This document shows positions 24,836 to 35,670 of a stretch of 64,000 nucleotides of DNA, in pieces. The notes under the pieces were generated by a model. It had not been told where the DNA came from and did not search any database. It saw only the letters and a program-made list of their open reading frames with translations. A program made the translations under genes and the position numbers. How positions within the stretch are numbered: position 1 is the stretch's first letter; every line of letters begins with the position of its first letter. This DNA comes from Angiostrongylus vasorum (Eukaryota > Nematoda > Chromadorea > Rhabditida > Metastrongylidae), in contig JADANN010000351.1 of NCBI GenBank assembly GCA_018806985.1, forward strand, positions 372,001 to 436,000. Direction: 5' to 3'.

Positions 24836-25195
24836 ATGAGAAGTGCGATAATTGACTTGAACGAAACGGGATTTTCATCGCCGAATCACACAAAACCCGA
24901 TCGTAAACGTTGTAGTGAAACTGATATTTTGCTTTACGTGAGCGACGACAACGACGACAGCGACGGCGACGATGACGGCGACGGCGACGATGACGTCGAC
25001 GACGACGACGATAATGACGCCCCAAAACGGATGAATGACGTCGCACGCGCCGATTTCGACGGTCTTTCCCTTATCGCGTCGCCATCGCCGCCGCCATCGA
25101 CGTCGCCCACCAACGATCCCCTTCCTACATGCGTTTCCTTTTCATATAGAGGAAGTCCTTGTGATCACAGAGTTCGTACCAAAAGAAAAGTTTAA
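24836..25195 (+). CDS. Putative Asp-rich protein (119 codons)
   Basis: The frame opens with ATG and continues through RKRCSETDILLYVSDD, a poly-Asp/Gly stretch (residues about 40-62), SPPPSTSPTNDPLPTCVSF, and a basic end RVRTKRKV, resembling a nuclear localisation signal. GC content is higher than in the surroundings, and GAC/GAT codon variation suggests coding rather than pure repeat. No family is recognised. It could be a single exon, the last exon of a larger gene, or a microsatellite-derived frame. Confidence 0.4.
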   Translation: MRSAIIDLNETGFSSPNHTKPDRKRCSETDILLYVSDDNDDSDGDDDGDGDDDVDDDDDNDAPKRMNDVARADFDGLSLIASPSPPPSTSPTNDPLPTCVSFSYRGSPCDHRVRTKRKV

Positions 25196-25859
25196 AGTCC
25201 TTTAAGAATGCCACATGTATTTAATTTAATTCATAGCTTCATAGTGGTAAATGAATGCATATTTGACAAGGACGTCGAGAAGATTATATACCAACCTCGT
25301 TTAAGCTTATAAAAGAAAGAATACATATTGATTGGTCATACTGACATTGAGGGAAAGCCTGTTTTGAAACATAGTTATGCTCTTTGCTAGCTTATAATGA
25401 TACCGACTTAAGGAAGATAGATTGTCTGGAAAAACAAGTTGTTATCAATGGACTACCACTACTATCAACAGCCAGCATCCTGTATAAAAGAGCATCGTTC
25501 GTTGAGTATGCTCATTCGAAAGAGATAGAGAAAGAGAAGCCGAGGAATCGAAGCAAGGTGTTTGTTTCACGCCAACTCTACTCAGCATACTACTGCACAC
25601 GAACCACCGGAAAAAGTACGATTTGCAAACGATTTATCGGAATCGTTTTTTTGGCTTAAAGTGAAACATCTTCAACCAGTACTGTGTTTTTGTGTTGAAC
25701 GTCCACTAGATTCTTCCTACTTCCCATCCATTCAACCCGTTTCTGTTCATTTTTAGTAATCAAACTGTAGTCACTCACATAAAATATCCTCAGTAAACAG
25801 TTACCCAACACTATAACTTTACACTAATTTTTCACTTAATACTACCCGTCTTCACATCT

Positions 25860-26122
25860 GCTCTGCGTATTCCAGTAATTCTTGCATTTGTTTCGTTTCT
25901 TTTGCATCCTTCATCCACGAGCGTCTTCGGACTTTTCGCATGTGGATTCGAATGCTACTTGAGGATTGTCGTTTTCTCCATAAATATCGTTGAATGTTGC
26001 TCGATTCGATTCTCCCTGGAGTTGTCGGATAGCAGGGCTATAGCGTTTCCACTTGGATTGCACACACTGAACCCTTCCCAGACAAATTCGGTACTGATTT
26101 CCCGAATTTACGCTATACACTT
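25860..26122 (-). repeat. SINE family B copy, head lost
   Basis: On plus: ATTCCAGTAATTCTTGCATTT, GCTACTTGAGGATTGTCG, AATATCGTTGAATGTTGC and CCCAGACAAATTCGGTACTG. Confidence 0.65.
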
Positions 26123-26782
26123 CTTTAAAACCTCTATCGGACCGTTTTTATCTTCACGCGTGTTTTGCACCATTCTTGACCATTTTTCGGGTTTTCTTTT
26201 TTGTATAGGATGTAAAGCATAAGAAACAAGCAAGACAAATATCACCACGTTCCCCTGATTTTCTCCAGTGACATATAACCGTGTCGAATATTGTAAAAAA
26301 AAATCCTGTGATAGAATACAGCACTATTAAAGAAGGAGCTTTCTGTTTTTCAAATCGTCTGAAGGAAAACGTCATCGAGGAAAAAACACTTCAAAGATAG
26401 GAAGTGAAATGCTCACTTCAATTACCCTCCTTCATCCAAGGCAAACACACAAGGCTTTTGAATAGTCGAATTTAATAGCGTTTCCATTTGCTCTAGAACG
26501 TTCACGACGTTCATAAACGACTCGTCAAATCAAACACTCGGAGGCGATGACACATAGAATTTATGAGTTTTTTTCCTCATTTTTATGTCCCTTTTTTACG
26601 CTTTCTTTTCAATACCGATGAAGTCGACCGATTGCCATACACCCGCTGCGAGGTTGCAGTTACATCTATTGGGAACGAAAACAGAGAGAAAGACATGTAA
26701 AGAGAAAGGAGAGAGATTGGATGAAAAAGAGTGGCGGAGCACTAACCAAAAGATAGAGGTATGGAAAGAGGGAGAGAAAAAT

Positions 26783-27113
26783 CTAAGACGACAAAGGTGG
26801 AATCGATAGAATGAAGAGACGAAATTCATAAGAGAAAAAGCGGTCTAATGTAGCAATAATTATGTGTTGCGATCCCATTACCAATGGTATGCAAAGGTAT
26901 TGATAGCCTTCTAAAACAGAACCATAAATATTGTAAATGGATGACAATGGTGTTGAAAAACCCAATGTGACGAAACCGATGAAATTTTCCAGTTTCAAGA
27001 TACCTTGAAAGTACTGCCACAGATAGTTGCCAGTCAATGTTGGAAAGGATGGCGTTAAAAAGAATAACTGAATGTTTGTAAACAACATAAAAAACACCTG
27101 CAACACCATTCAT
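26783..27113 (-). CDS. Possible membrane-protein exon (7TM receptor-like)
   Basis: One minus-strand frame reads NFIGFVTLGFSTPLSSIYNI, GYQYLCIPLVMGSQHIIIAT and LDRFFSYEF. The order hydrophobic segment, Cys, hydrophobic segment, (L)DRF resembles TM2-TM3 and the DRY-type motif of nematode serpentine receptors. An overlapping second frame is also open, which weakens the case. No flanking exons were found, so it may be a fragment. Confidence 0.25.
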
Positions 27114-27127
27114 AGGGTTTTTCTCGC

Positions 27128-27405
27128 ACCACCATCAACGATGGTCTTCGAGATTTTCATGTGTGGATTTGGCTGCTGCTAGAGGATTTCGACATCGTTA
27201 CGAATGTCGTTGAATAGTGACGAGTCGATTCCCTTTGGATCCTGAGATACGCGTACATAGGCGTACCCACGTTGATTAGAGTGGCAGAGAGTTCGGGCAA
27301 GTCTGTTGGCAATTTTCCGACTCAGGAAAGCTGTTGGGATTGATAGGTTCAGGTCGGTATCAAACCGGAGTAAGTTGGGCCATGGTAATAAATGGCATTA
27401 GTACC
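27128..27405 (-). repeat. SINE family B-like copy, diverged
   Basis: On plus: GGTCTTCGAGATTTTCATGTG, GAGGATTTCGACATCGTTACG, AATGTCGTTGAATAGTG, core CAAGTCTGTTGGCAATTTTC. Confidence 0.6.
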
Positions 27406-27620
27406 ACTGATAGCTGCTCTCCTGTCACTTTTTTTATACGTGTTATAAATAACGGATTAGAAGACTATATGGTGAAGCAAAACGAATTATGAAAAACACA
27501 CTGGAATAAAAAGTCACTTTGACGAATTAAGCTTGCAAGTCCAAAAATCCTATTGACTAGATATAACAGTTCCTTAACTCACAGTGTTTGTTGAGAACAC
27601 CGACAGTGTTTGAAGCATAA

Positions 27621-27899
27621 GTGACGGATCGTAAACAAACAGTGCTGGTTTGTTTTCTAGCAAAACCACATATCCTGACACAGATAATTCGACATTTTCG
27701 AAAACATTTGAGGAACAAAGAAGTGTGGGCCACCACTATTCAGACTTCCATTACACAAATTAAGGAAGGGGTACGCATAGCACAGGAGTTACAGATGCAA
27801 TACACACGACCACTGGATCGATCGGAGAACACGGATGAACCAAACTCTGTATTTCTCCGTAGTCGGAAAAAATGGAAACACAGTTGTCTGGAAGGATAA
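27621..27899 (+). CDS. Unidentified basic reading frame (92 codons)
   Basis: It reads FLAKPHILTQIIRHFRKHLR, then KEVWATTIQTSITQIKEGVR and RSRKKWKHSCLEG to a stop. It lies in sequence not matched by the other repeats. No family is recognised and no splice sites were found. Confidence 0.25.
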   Translation: MTDRKQTVLVCFLAKPHILTQIIRHFRKHLRNKEVWATTIQTSITQIKEGVRIAQELQMQYTRPLDRSENTDEPNSVFLRSRKKWKHSCLEG

Positions 27900-28399
27900 G
27901 AACAACGGAATCAACTGATCCTCAATTCACTGTTTAGGTCTTATGTGCATTTAGTCATTTCCACAAAGCATCTTCATAAAGTCGAACACTTCACCCTCTA
28001 ACCCTTCACTTTGAATAAAAGTTTCATTGATTATCCGCAAAAGAAACTGAACATAAAGTTAACATTATATATATCAAACAACGTCAAACTTATTTATATC
28101 AAACTTTCACAAACCATAGATCCCTGTCAAGAAACAAACTGATCTCAAGTCTTAATCTTAAGCTAATCTCTGAAACTAATCTCATTACCTCGTAAAATGA
28201 GTCCCGTGTTCACTTCAGTACTAGAAACGAATGCAAGACAATTTTACAAAATCGTATCTTGCAGAAAGGAAAAAATGTCACCTCATGGAGTTATCTTCTG
28301 CCTTGTATGAAAAGGATGTTTTCATTTGTGTCGACGTTTCATTTCTTCTCGAAATCGTTGTTAAACACGTATCATCCGCTTAAAGAGTAAAAAAGACAA

Positions 28400-28640
28400 A
28401 GCATTGAGGCATCGATCGAACTGTCAGCAGCGCACTATACATTGGAATCCATTCGCAGCTTCATAGAGGTGATTAAACGCATTTCCGTAGGGACAATGAC
28501 TTACGGTGGCCTATCAATGTATCAACCAATCCCTTCTATCCTCGAAGACAAGTTTGATACCAATTTGCCAAACTCCTAGTGATAGAAGGCTTGGTGAACT
28601 CGAGGCACTGGGATCAAGCCAACGATCGCGTTTAAATCGC
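28400..28640 (-). repeat. SINE family A copy, diverged, head lost
   Basis: On plus: GAGGTGATTAAACGCATTT, ACAATGACTTACGGTGGCC and AGACAAGTTTGATACCAATT are the family body and core. A short extra tail fragment (AAAGGATAAAGGTTTCAGCAT) follows at 28809-28845. Confidence 0.6.
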
Positions 28641-29067
28641 GGGACCCCGGTGGGGTTGGAGGTTGCTTTACAAAATAAGCGAAGGCCCGTTCCGATCATC
28701 CAGAGGAATAAAGAGATCAAGCGATATCCATTAAGTGATTCTGACACTAATATTCAAAGCTGCTATTCGGGAAACATGAACCTTGTCAACATTAAAGACG
28801 TTACCATAAAAAAAAGGATAAAGGTTTCAGCATTGATCGAACCCCTGACGTTCTTGTTGCTTACTCTTCTCTTTGCAAATTAGCTCCAACTAGGAAGTGT
28901 TACAGAATACCCATTCAAAGATCGGCTATATATGTTTGAATAGAAACTGCTGGACAACACAAAAGAAGAACCAAATTGATGAACCGGATTTCACCATCGG
29001 TTCTGGCGAATGACGATCCATATCAGCGAAAAAATCTTATCATCTCGTGAAAGGATGAAGGAAACAT

Positions 29068-29349
29068 AAAAGGATAAAGGATAAAGGATAAAGCTCTCGG
29101 CGTTGATCAATCCCTGAGGGATGTGCCATGCATTCGACTTCATTAAGTATCGTTGGAGGTGATTGAATGCATATCTGGCCTTTACAATTTACAAACTCGC
29201 GGTGGCCTACCGATGTATCGAGCCAGACAAGTCTGGTACGAATTTGCCGACCCCGGAGGGATGGAAGGCTTGGTGGGGCATGGGCGCAGGGATCGATTCC
29301 ACGTGCGTGCCGCAGTGGCGCCTCCAACCACTGCGCCACACGCGCCCCG
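29068..29349 (-). repeat. SINE family A copy with three TTTATCC tail units
   Basis: Full-length minus-strand copy. Its low end carries repeated AAAGGAT units (29069-29093), so the 3' tail is a tandem TTTATCC array, as expected for RTE-mobilised SINEs. The head ends at CACACGCGCCCC. Confidence 0.87.
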
Positions 29350-29844
29350 AAGAAAAAAAAACAAGAGAATCTATCAAATACCCACAATATAGATGAGAGA
29401 ATGTTTAAACAGCTTAACAAAGCAGAAGGCTGCTTGCGAACAAGAAGGCGACTAAACAACGTTGTGAATAACTTGTGGTGTGAAGCAGAAGGCACACAAT
29501 TAACATACACAACTGTGCAAAGGCAAAAATTGTTGCTAGAATACGGTGGGCTAAGAAAGACTGCTTGCCGATGTTTAAGTCAGTGTTTCTATCCTCCCAC
29601 ATAAGCTTTGAGCCAATTTTCCAAATACGGCGAGATAGAGAGTGTGCTTTGTCAACGGAGCGGGCTCGAAATAATAATCACACGTGCATTAGGGAGCACC
29701 CTTAATCGCTGGGCTGCATATTCCCTACTCAACGTGATGTTAAGATAAAATGCACTGGTGTAACATTTGCCAAAAAATTTTGCACTTTAATCCTTTAATA
29801 TATATATATATATATATGTATGAAATATTTGCATAGAATAACAA

Positions 29845-29940
29845 AACGGTTCTGAGGAAGGCGAAACCGCCGATACTTCAGCTAGTGTTGTGCTGAAGAA
29901 ATCTTGCTGTTAATAAGCGCATGTTTGCTCATCACAGTAT
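29845..29940. repeat. Foldback-family half element
   Basis: GGTTCTGAGGAAGGCGAAACC, GCCGATACTTCAGCTAG and GCGCATGTTTGCTCATC are shared with the other copies. A (TA)n tract precedes it at 29797-29819. Confidence 0.5.
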
Positions 29941-30069
29941 ATTATATGAAGTATTCACGACGACATGAATTTGAACAAACAAATCTCGACTTGTGCCGAG
30001 CTTCACGAAGTGAACTAAGAAGAATTGGAATCCGCACATATTTTCCAACAAGGGATAAGTTTTTTAATA

Positions 30070-30278
30070 ACGAAAATGACTCGCTTTGAAATGGACTCTC
30101 TGAGATCCACCGTTGTTTTAATGCGTTTTAGCTCTACCCAGATAGGTCTGCTACTTGCTTGCCGACCACAGAGAGATGGGAGATTTGTCAGCCCTGGCCG
30201 TAGGGTCGAACCAATAACCATGGGTATCGCAGAGGACCGCGCTAACCACTGCGCTAAAACCACAGCATTCACAAGGAA
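30070..30278 (-). repeat. tRNA-headed SINE, third head type
   Basis: On minus it starts TTTTAGCGCAGTGGTTAGCG (excellent A box), then ATTGGTTCGACCC (B box), then the shared core as CTCTGTGGTCGGCAAGCAAG and CAGACCTATCTGGG. The sequence after the core differs from families A and B. Confidence 0.65.
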
Positions 30279-30651
30279 TTACTGCTCTGTTTGAATGTTT
30301 CGCACATTACAAAGCATATCGGCGGTCCTGCAAAATTACCCATATAAGGAGGGAAACTGACTTCGAGAAAATGAATTTCCTTCTGAAAATAAGTCATAAT
30401 CACCTCTCCTTCTCGTTGCACTAATTTCATCCCTGCTGAATTGTAAGGTGCTAAAGGCGTACTGACGGAGTCATAAAGGCGGTAAATGCTACTGACGAGA
30501 AAATGAGAGCTATTAAGAGAGTTCCATGAGATAATCTATCTTAAGATTCGCAAAAGAACCAGTTAGATTAGAGAGTAATGGTGTAATAAAACTGCGAACA
30601 TAGAGACTATAAAAGCATCATCTATCATCTCCGTGCTTACCATCTAGATAA

Positions 30652-30862
30652 CGATTGAACAGCACATACTCTACAAGAATGGGCTTAGAGATGCATCATT
30701 CATTGGATTCCATCAACCACCGTAGAATTTACTCAACGTACATTTTGCTACTAGTGAAGTAAAGTACCAATTTCACGATACCAGAGGGATGGAAGGCTCG
30801 GTTTACTCGGGATACGGAGATGAACAACCTACCACGTATGGATTATAGTGCACCTCTAACTA
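30652..30862 (-). repeat. SINE family A-like copy, very diverged
   Basis: On plus GATGCATCATTCATTGGATTC, AAAGTACCAATTTCACGATACC and AGAGGGATGGAAGGCTCGGT match the family order of 3' body and core. Confidence 0.5.
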
Positions 30863-30988
30863 CTATTCAAGACACGTCTTTATAGTAAGAATATTGAATA
30901 ATTGGTGAAAAAGAGCATTCAACCAGATCTCGTTCTCGTCAGCGTTTTCTTTAATTTTTAGTTCTTATTAGAGGAATTAAGTACATGC

Positions 30989-31245
30989 TTACCTAGATAC
31001 TTGGACACTTGGACGGCCCATCTTCACGAGTTCTGTAGACCCCAGCATATTTTCCATTCGTTTCTTTGCCTCGTAATTGTAGTCCACGGTGGTGGATTGA
31101 TCCGAACATGGTGGCAAGTGTGCAGCGCGTCCCCCTCAGCGGATGAGCGGCCGTCCTAGGGGACTCCTGCATACCCGTGGAGTCCACTCTACAGCTCTTT
31201 GCGTTCATCTGTCCTCTGTTCCTCTTATTATATGACCGACCCATT
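30989..31245 (-). pseudogene. RTE-B retrotransposon 3' end
   Basis: On the minus strand it reads GRSYNKRNRGQMNAKSCRVD, matching GRSYNKENRRWIDEKNCGVD of the copy at 63.6 kb. It continues to KETNGKYAG and a tail CCGTCCAAGTGTCCAAGTAT ending at 30989. It is a 5'-truncated copy of about 260 bp. Confidence 0.7.
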
Positions 31246-31675
31246 TATGTCTCACTATCAATGTGTGTTCTGCTGGGTATCGAACATGTACTTCGAATAG
31301 CAGTCGGAAAGAAGTCATATATAAGACAGGTCCACTCCATGGTCGACGACCATTGATAGGATTGCATTCCTTTAGACACTGTCAAACGCTATTTCACAAT
31401 CGACGAAAGTCCACTCGAACCTCAGAAGAAACAATCCCAGGTGGTTTTTCTCCAGCGGCGGATGTTTTAGGTTACGCAAATGGTGGACGGAATAAAATGC
31501 ACATTTAGTAGACTACAATCGTAAAACACTACAGTGTTACGAGAGGAGATTAAATATCACCAAAGTAACTAAGGAATACAGGATTTCACAGTTCCCGAAG
31601 GACACGGAAGAAATAGCCATTTAGATTCCTTTTTTCGATAAAGGATTTGTGTCTGAAAATTTGATTAAAAAAAAT

Positions 31676-31832
31676 AAAGAAAGAATAAAGCTTTCGGCGT
31701 TAATTAACCCCCTGAGGGATGCGCCATGCATTCGACTTTATTAAGCATCGTTTGAAGGTGATTGAATGCATATCTGGCCTTTACAGTGACTCGCGGTAAC
31801 CTCCCGATGTATTGAGCAATGTTGCTATTTTT
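31676..31832 (-). repeat. SINE family A copy, 5'-truncated
   Basis: Only the 3' half is present: tail AAGAATAAAGCTTTCGGCG, then CATTCGACTTTATTAAGCATC to GATGTATTGAGCAATGTTGC on plus. Confidence 0.8.
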
Positions 31833-32291
31833 GACATATTCAAAAATAGAATACATTGAAAATCCTAGAGACGTTTCGATTGTAGAAAAAAATGTTGAAC
31901 ATCTCATGTTCTGTGAGAACGCTATTTTTACAAAAAGATGGATCTATAACGTACTTAATTACTGCTTTCACTACGTGTAGAAATAGCTACCTAGAAACCT
32001 TGAGTCGATTCCGAAAAACGAAGTGACTAAATGCGACTGAAAGCTAACGCCTAATTGAAAACGGCATCACACAACACAACAGCTTCAAACTGATACTTCC
32101 ATATTACGATGGAAGCGGGGAGAACTGAGAAACAGAACGAAATTGTTCGTTCAGGCAGTTCATTGTCCAGTAGTTTCCTCCGTTCCAGCAGAGAATAGGT
32201 CCCAGTTCGAGAACGGTGGCGACAGAAACAATCATATCTACGATTAACTTTTATTTGCTGCCTACTATTTTTTTCATGACACGGTACGTGA

Positions 32292-32587
32292 AATACAACT
32301 ACAGCTATTACTTTTTCTTACGCAAAATATAAAGCAGACAAGCAAGAAATAGCAGGCAGTAAACAAAAGTTAAACATTGTGATTTCGACTACAGTGTCAC
32401 GCTCAGATCATTCCCGTTGATGGGTGATTGCTAATAGCACCGTTAGGGCAAAAAAAAATTGGCTGAGAGAAAGACAAAGCAAATGCCTCGGTGGTGCAGT
32501 GGATAACACGTGAGCCACCGCAAAGGGTAATTACGATCCAAGCTGGTCTGGAGTTTCGAAATCTGCTTATATCATTGTAGTTGTATT
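32292..32587. mobile_element. Repeat family D copy
   Basis: Ends AATACAACTACA (32292) and TGTAGTTGTATT (32576-32587) are a 12-bp inverted pair. Inside are GATGGGTGATTGCTAATAGC and CGGTGGTGCAGTGGATAACACG, matching the 18.6-kb copy. Confidence 0.65.
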
Positions 32588-32721
32588 CAGTTATTATTCA
32601 CCGGCACTTTATACAAGTACTTAATACAAAGTTACTTATGATATCCCGAATCTGCTAGTACTTTGTTTGCTTTTTATTTTCTGCCTACTACAATTTTTAC
32701 GGTAGGGTATTAAGCGAAATA

Positions 32722-33009
32722 CAACCACAATATTGCTGCGATATTTGCAAAAAATTCGGACAGCAGAAATTCAACTACAGGCTCAGCTTAACTGGGTTCA
32801 TTGCCGATGTGGTCCCCAGATCAATCCCGTTGACGGGTGATTGCTGATGGCAGTGATCCATAGAAGTAGCTGAGAGACAGGCGAAACGAAGGACCCGCAT
32901 GATGTAGCGGTGAACGCGTTAGCCTCCGGAAAGGACAATAGCGCCTTCGCTCCCCACCGAGAGGCTTGCGCTCTGGAGTTTTGCAAATATCGCAGCAATA
33001 TTGTGGTTG
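32722..33009. mobile_element. Repeat family D copy with perfect 31-bp inverted ends
   Basis: 32722-32752 and 32979-33009 are exact reverse complements (starting CAACCACAATATTGCTGCG). The interior matches the 18.6-kb copy: CAGCTTAACTGGGTTCATTG, CAATCCCGTTGACGGGTGAT, GCTGAGAGACAGGCG. Long perfect termini suggest a DNA transposon-derived MITE. Confidence 0.85.
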
Positions 33010-33439
33010 CTAGTACTTTGTTGAAAACTTAGAAATCTCAATAGTTATTTCAGTTTGCAATTAGAATTCACTTCAAAGTCTCATGATTTCTAAGTCAGCC
33101 GCCCTTCGTGACTGGAATGAGGGAAGAGCTTAGAAGGCGAGGCAAATATCTTACAAGTACGTTTTAGTAGTCGTGATGTCAATCTATCAGTCGACAGTAA
33201 AAAACATCTTACCAAGTTTTTCGACCCCTAATATTAAATATATACTGAACAATACGTAGGACTCATCAGTAACGAGCTTTTCTTCCTGTTTTTGAAAATG
33301 CCCAATATTTTCCGAGAGCTCACGCGTTATCCATTACACTAACCGAGGTTCTTGCTTTGCTTTTCTCTCAGACGGTTTCTTAACTCTAACGGTTTCATAT
33401 TGTCTCAGCATGCGTCTAGTCGTATTTCACATCATACCC

Positions 33440-33740
33440 TGCCATGAGAAATAATTGGCAGTAAATAAAAGTTAAGACATTGTGATTTAGATTGCCGCTT
33501 CAACTCAACTGTGTTCAGTGATGATTCGTGATCGCTAGATCATTCCCGCTGACGAATGATTGCTGACAGCATCGGAGTTAAAAAAGAAGGAAAAACATGT
33601 CTGAGGGAACATCCAGGCAAGGTCCCCGGTTGATGTGGTGGGTGGCACGTGAGCCCTCGAAGAGCGTAATCACGCTTTCCAAGCCCAGCTGCGGTTCCGA
33701 GTTTTGCTCATATCTCAGCACATTGCGGTTCGATGTCACA
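33440..33740. repeat. Repeat family D copy, diverged
   Basis: CAGTAAATAAAAGTTAAGAC, TCATTCCCGCTGACGAATG, GGTGGGTGGCACGTGAGCCC and GAGTTTTGCTCATATCTCAG follow the family order. Another fragment (CAGTAAATAAAAGTTAGGGC) follows at 33772. Confidence 0.6.
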
Positions 33741-33799
33741 TAGTACCTAACGATGAGAAAAAGAATAGGCAGTAAATAAAAGTTAGGGCAATGCGATTT

Positions 33800-33885
33800 T
33801 TAGTACGAGGCTGTTATAAAATCTTCTATTCGGAGCCGAATAAAAGTTTTTATAACAACATCGTGCTAACTTCGTCATTACGGAA
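33800..33885. repeat. Short foldback-family element
   Basis: TACGAGGCTGTTATAAAATC and ATTCGGAGCCGAAT, then TTTTTATAACAACATCGTGC form a compact hairpin of the same family. Confidence 0.6.
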
Positions 33886-33942
33886 GGTATTGTGATTGAT
33901 CCTGACGAGGTTATAACCAATTCCTAAGGTAATGGGGTAAAA

Positions 33943-34220
33943 AAATGATAAGACTTTCGACCATTATCAATACCTGAGAGGAACGTCATACATTCGACTA
34001 CATTAAACATCGTTGGACGTGACTGAGTGAGTGCATATCTGGCCTTTACAACGACTCGCGGTTGTTTACCGATGTATCAAGCCAGTGCTGCTATACTCCC
34101 AGACAAGTCTGGTGCAAATTTGCCAAGGTCGGAGTGACGGAAGGCTTGGAAAGCTTTAGGCGCAGGGATCGATCCCCATGTATGGTGAAGCTTCTCCGAC
34201 CACTGCGTTAAACGCGCCCT
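33943..34220 (-). repeat. SINE family A copy, full length, diverged
   Basis: Tail ATGATAAGACTTTCGAC, core AGACAAGTCTGGTGCAAATT and head CCACTGCGTTAAACGCGCCC are all present on plus. Confidence 0.8.
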
Positions 34221-34889
34221 TTTCGTAAGGTGAAGCAATAAAATTGTCTAACTTCGCATAAGCGTTCAGTACTGTGGCAAATAATGACTGAGGAATGCAT
34301 CAACAAGGTTAACAAGAAATCTGTTCATTTTCGGATTCTCAAGGGATCGTCTTTATCATTACAAAAAGTCTATCATATTTAAAGTGAAAACGACTGTGGT
34401 GTCAGTTTACATAAACTTAAGAATTTCTGGTAGCGATTCACAAATCTCGTTGAATGAACAGTCACAAAAAGGTCTTTACGGTATGCTTCAGTGTTCATTT
34501 ATCAAGTGGCCATAAAATTCACCGTAAGTAGAGATCTAGTTAATCTGCTAAGAATTAATACAAGGAATATAAAGTGACTTGCTAAAAACTCAGGCAACTA
34601 GTTAAAAAACTGAATACGATGAACGTAAGAGTTCAACGGATGGGCAGTCGTAGCATTGAACTTTACCACCAGTTCGTAGTTTATTGCGATGAGATATTGT
34701 TACGTAAGCTTTTGACACCATTTCGGTACAAATTCCAGAAGACAGACAGATGCCACAAGAACTACGAGAAGCTCCAAGAAGAATCTGACCGTTACTCTTC
34801 TAATGTTACAGTTGAGCTCTACCTTTACAAATCCTAAGCGAACCACTGTTGAAGAGCATTAGCACTGCCACTGCGTCTATCTTCATTGT

Positions 34890-35135
34890 AACTCAAAATA
34901 CCGACTTTCTATAAACCTCGGCATATATAGTTGACATATTTATTCATATGCTCTTACAAACTGATCTTCCTAAGCTGATGCGAGGTTGCTACAGGTAGTC
35001 GTTATCGTTATCGAAGTTGTTGTCGATGCTGTTGGTGTTCTTGGTCGATGGCTGACGTTTCGACGATTTCGCCTTCAGCCGTGCTGTTAAGAGTGGAACT
35101 ACCAATGGCATCAGCTTAAGAAGACCAGTTTATAA
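34890..35135. repeat. Foldback-family element
   Basis: End motif ACCGACTTTCTATAAACCTCGGC, GAACTGATCTTCC-like stretch, GCTGATGCGAGGTTGCTAC, then GGCTGACGTTTCGACG. It lies about 460 bp beyond the arx-2 stop. Confidence 0.62.
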
Positions 35136-35184
35136 GATCATACAAATAAATATATCTTCATTGTAATACGCAAAAACTTTAGAG

Positions 35185-35190
35185 TTTATT
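35185..35190 (-). terminator. Candidate polyadenylation signal of arx-2
   Basis: AATAAA on the minus strand, about 400 bases after the arx-2 stop codon and the first exact match I noticed downstream. A variant hexamer closer to the stop could be used instead. Confidence 0.3.
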
Positions 35191-35592
35191 CATCACAGAA
35201 TAGATTTATAGATAGAAAACAAACAAAAATTCAATCAGTAAATTATGAATGGGCAATAAAACGAATGAGCACCCACATCATAAAACGGTCCACAAACGTG
35301 AAAACAAACTAAAATCGTGTCACAATCATAATATACACATTAAAATGTCGACCGAGTTCATATTATTTAAGTTTCCGAGTGAGCGAATGAGCACAAGTGA
35401 TCAACAACAATAAACAGGGGCGATAACAAATTATCATGATTAGTTAATAATAAATGAAACGTATCACACTCATGAAAACATATTGTAACGAAAAAAAATG
35501 AGACAACGTAATCAAACAGAAGTAAAGAAGCGATAATGAACTGGAATTTAAACAACCTTGACTGAAAGATTAGTTTCCTACCGTTACTACAG

Positions 35593-35670
35593 TTAGTGCG
35601 CCAACTTTAACTTTCCTAAACACCTTTGGATTCCTCCTTCCTCGTATTCGGCTTTCGAGATCCAGAAATC
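35593..35670 (-). CDS. arx-2: arx-2 exon 10, C-terminal (25 codons plus stop)
   Basis: This short terminal exon was found by looking for the expected Arp2 C-terminus. After CTTTTAG it encodes [15 protein letters not shown], corresponding to the family's FW(M/V)(T/S)..EY.E.G segment, then [10 protein letters not shown] and TAA. It brings the protein to 395 residues. Confidence 0.9.
   Translation of the reverse strand, partial: DFWISKAEYEEGGIQRCLGKLKLAH

Noticed and set aside
24834..25046. Arg-rich minus-strand frame
   Set aside because: It is the complement of the Asp-codon repeat in the plus-strand frame, which has the better coding signature.
30180..30270. tRNA gene candidate (strong A and B boxes on minus)
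   Set aside because: The sequence does not close an acceptor stem and continues into the shared SINE core, so it is a SINE head.
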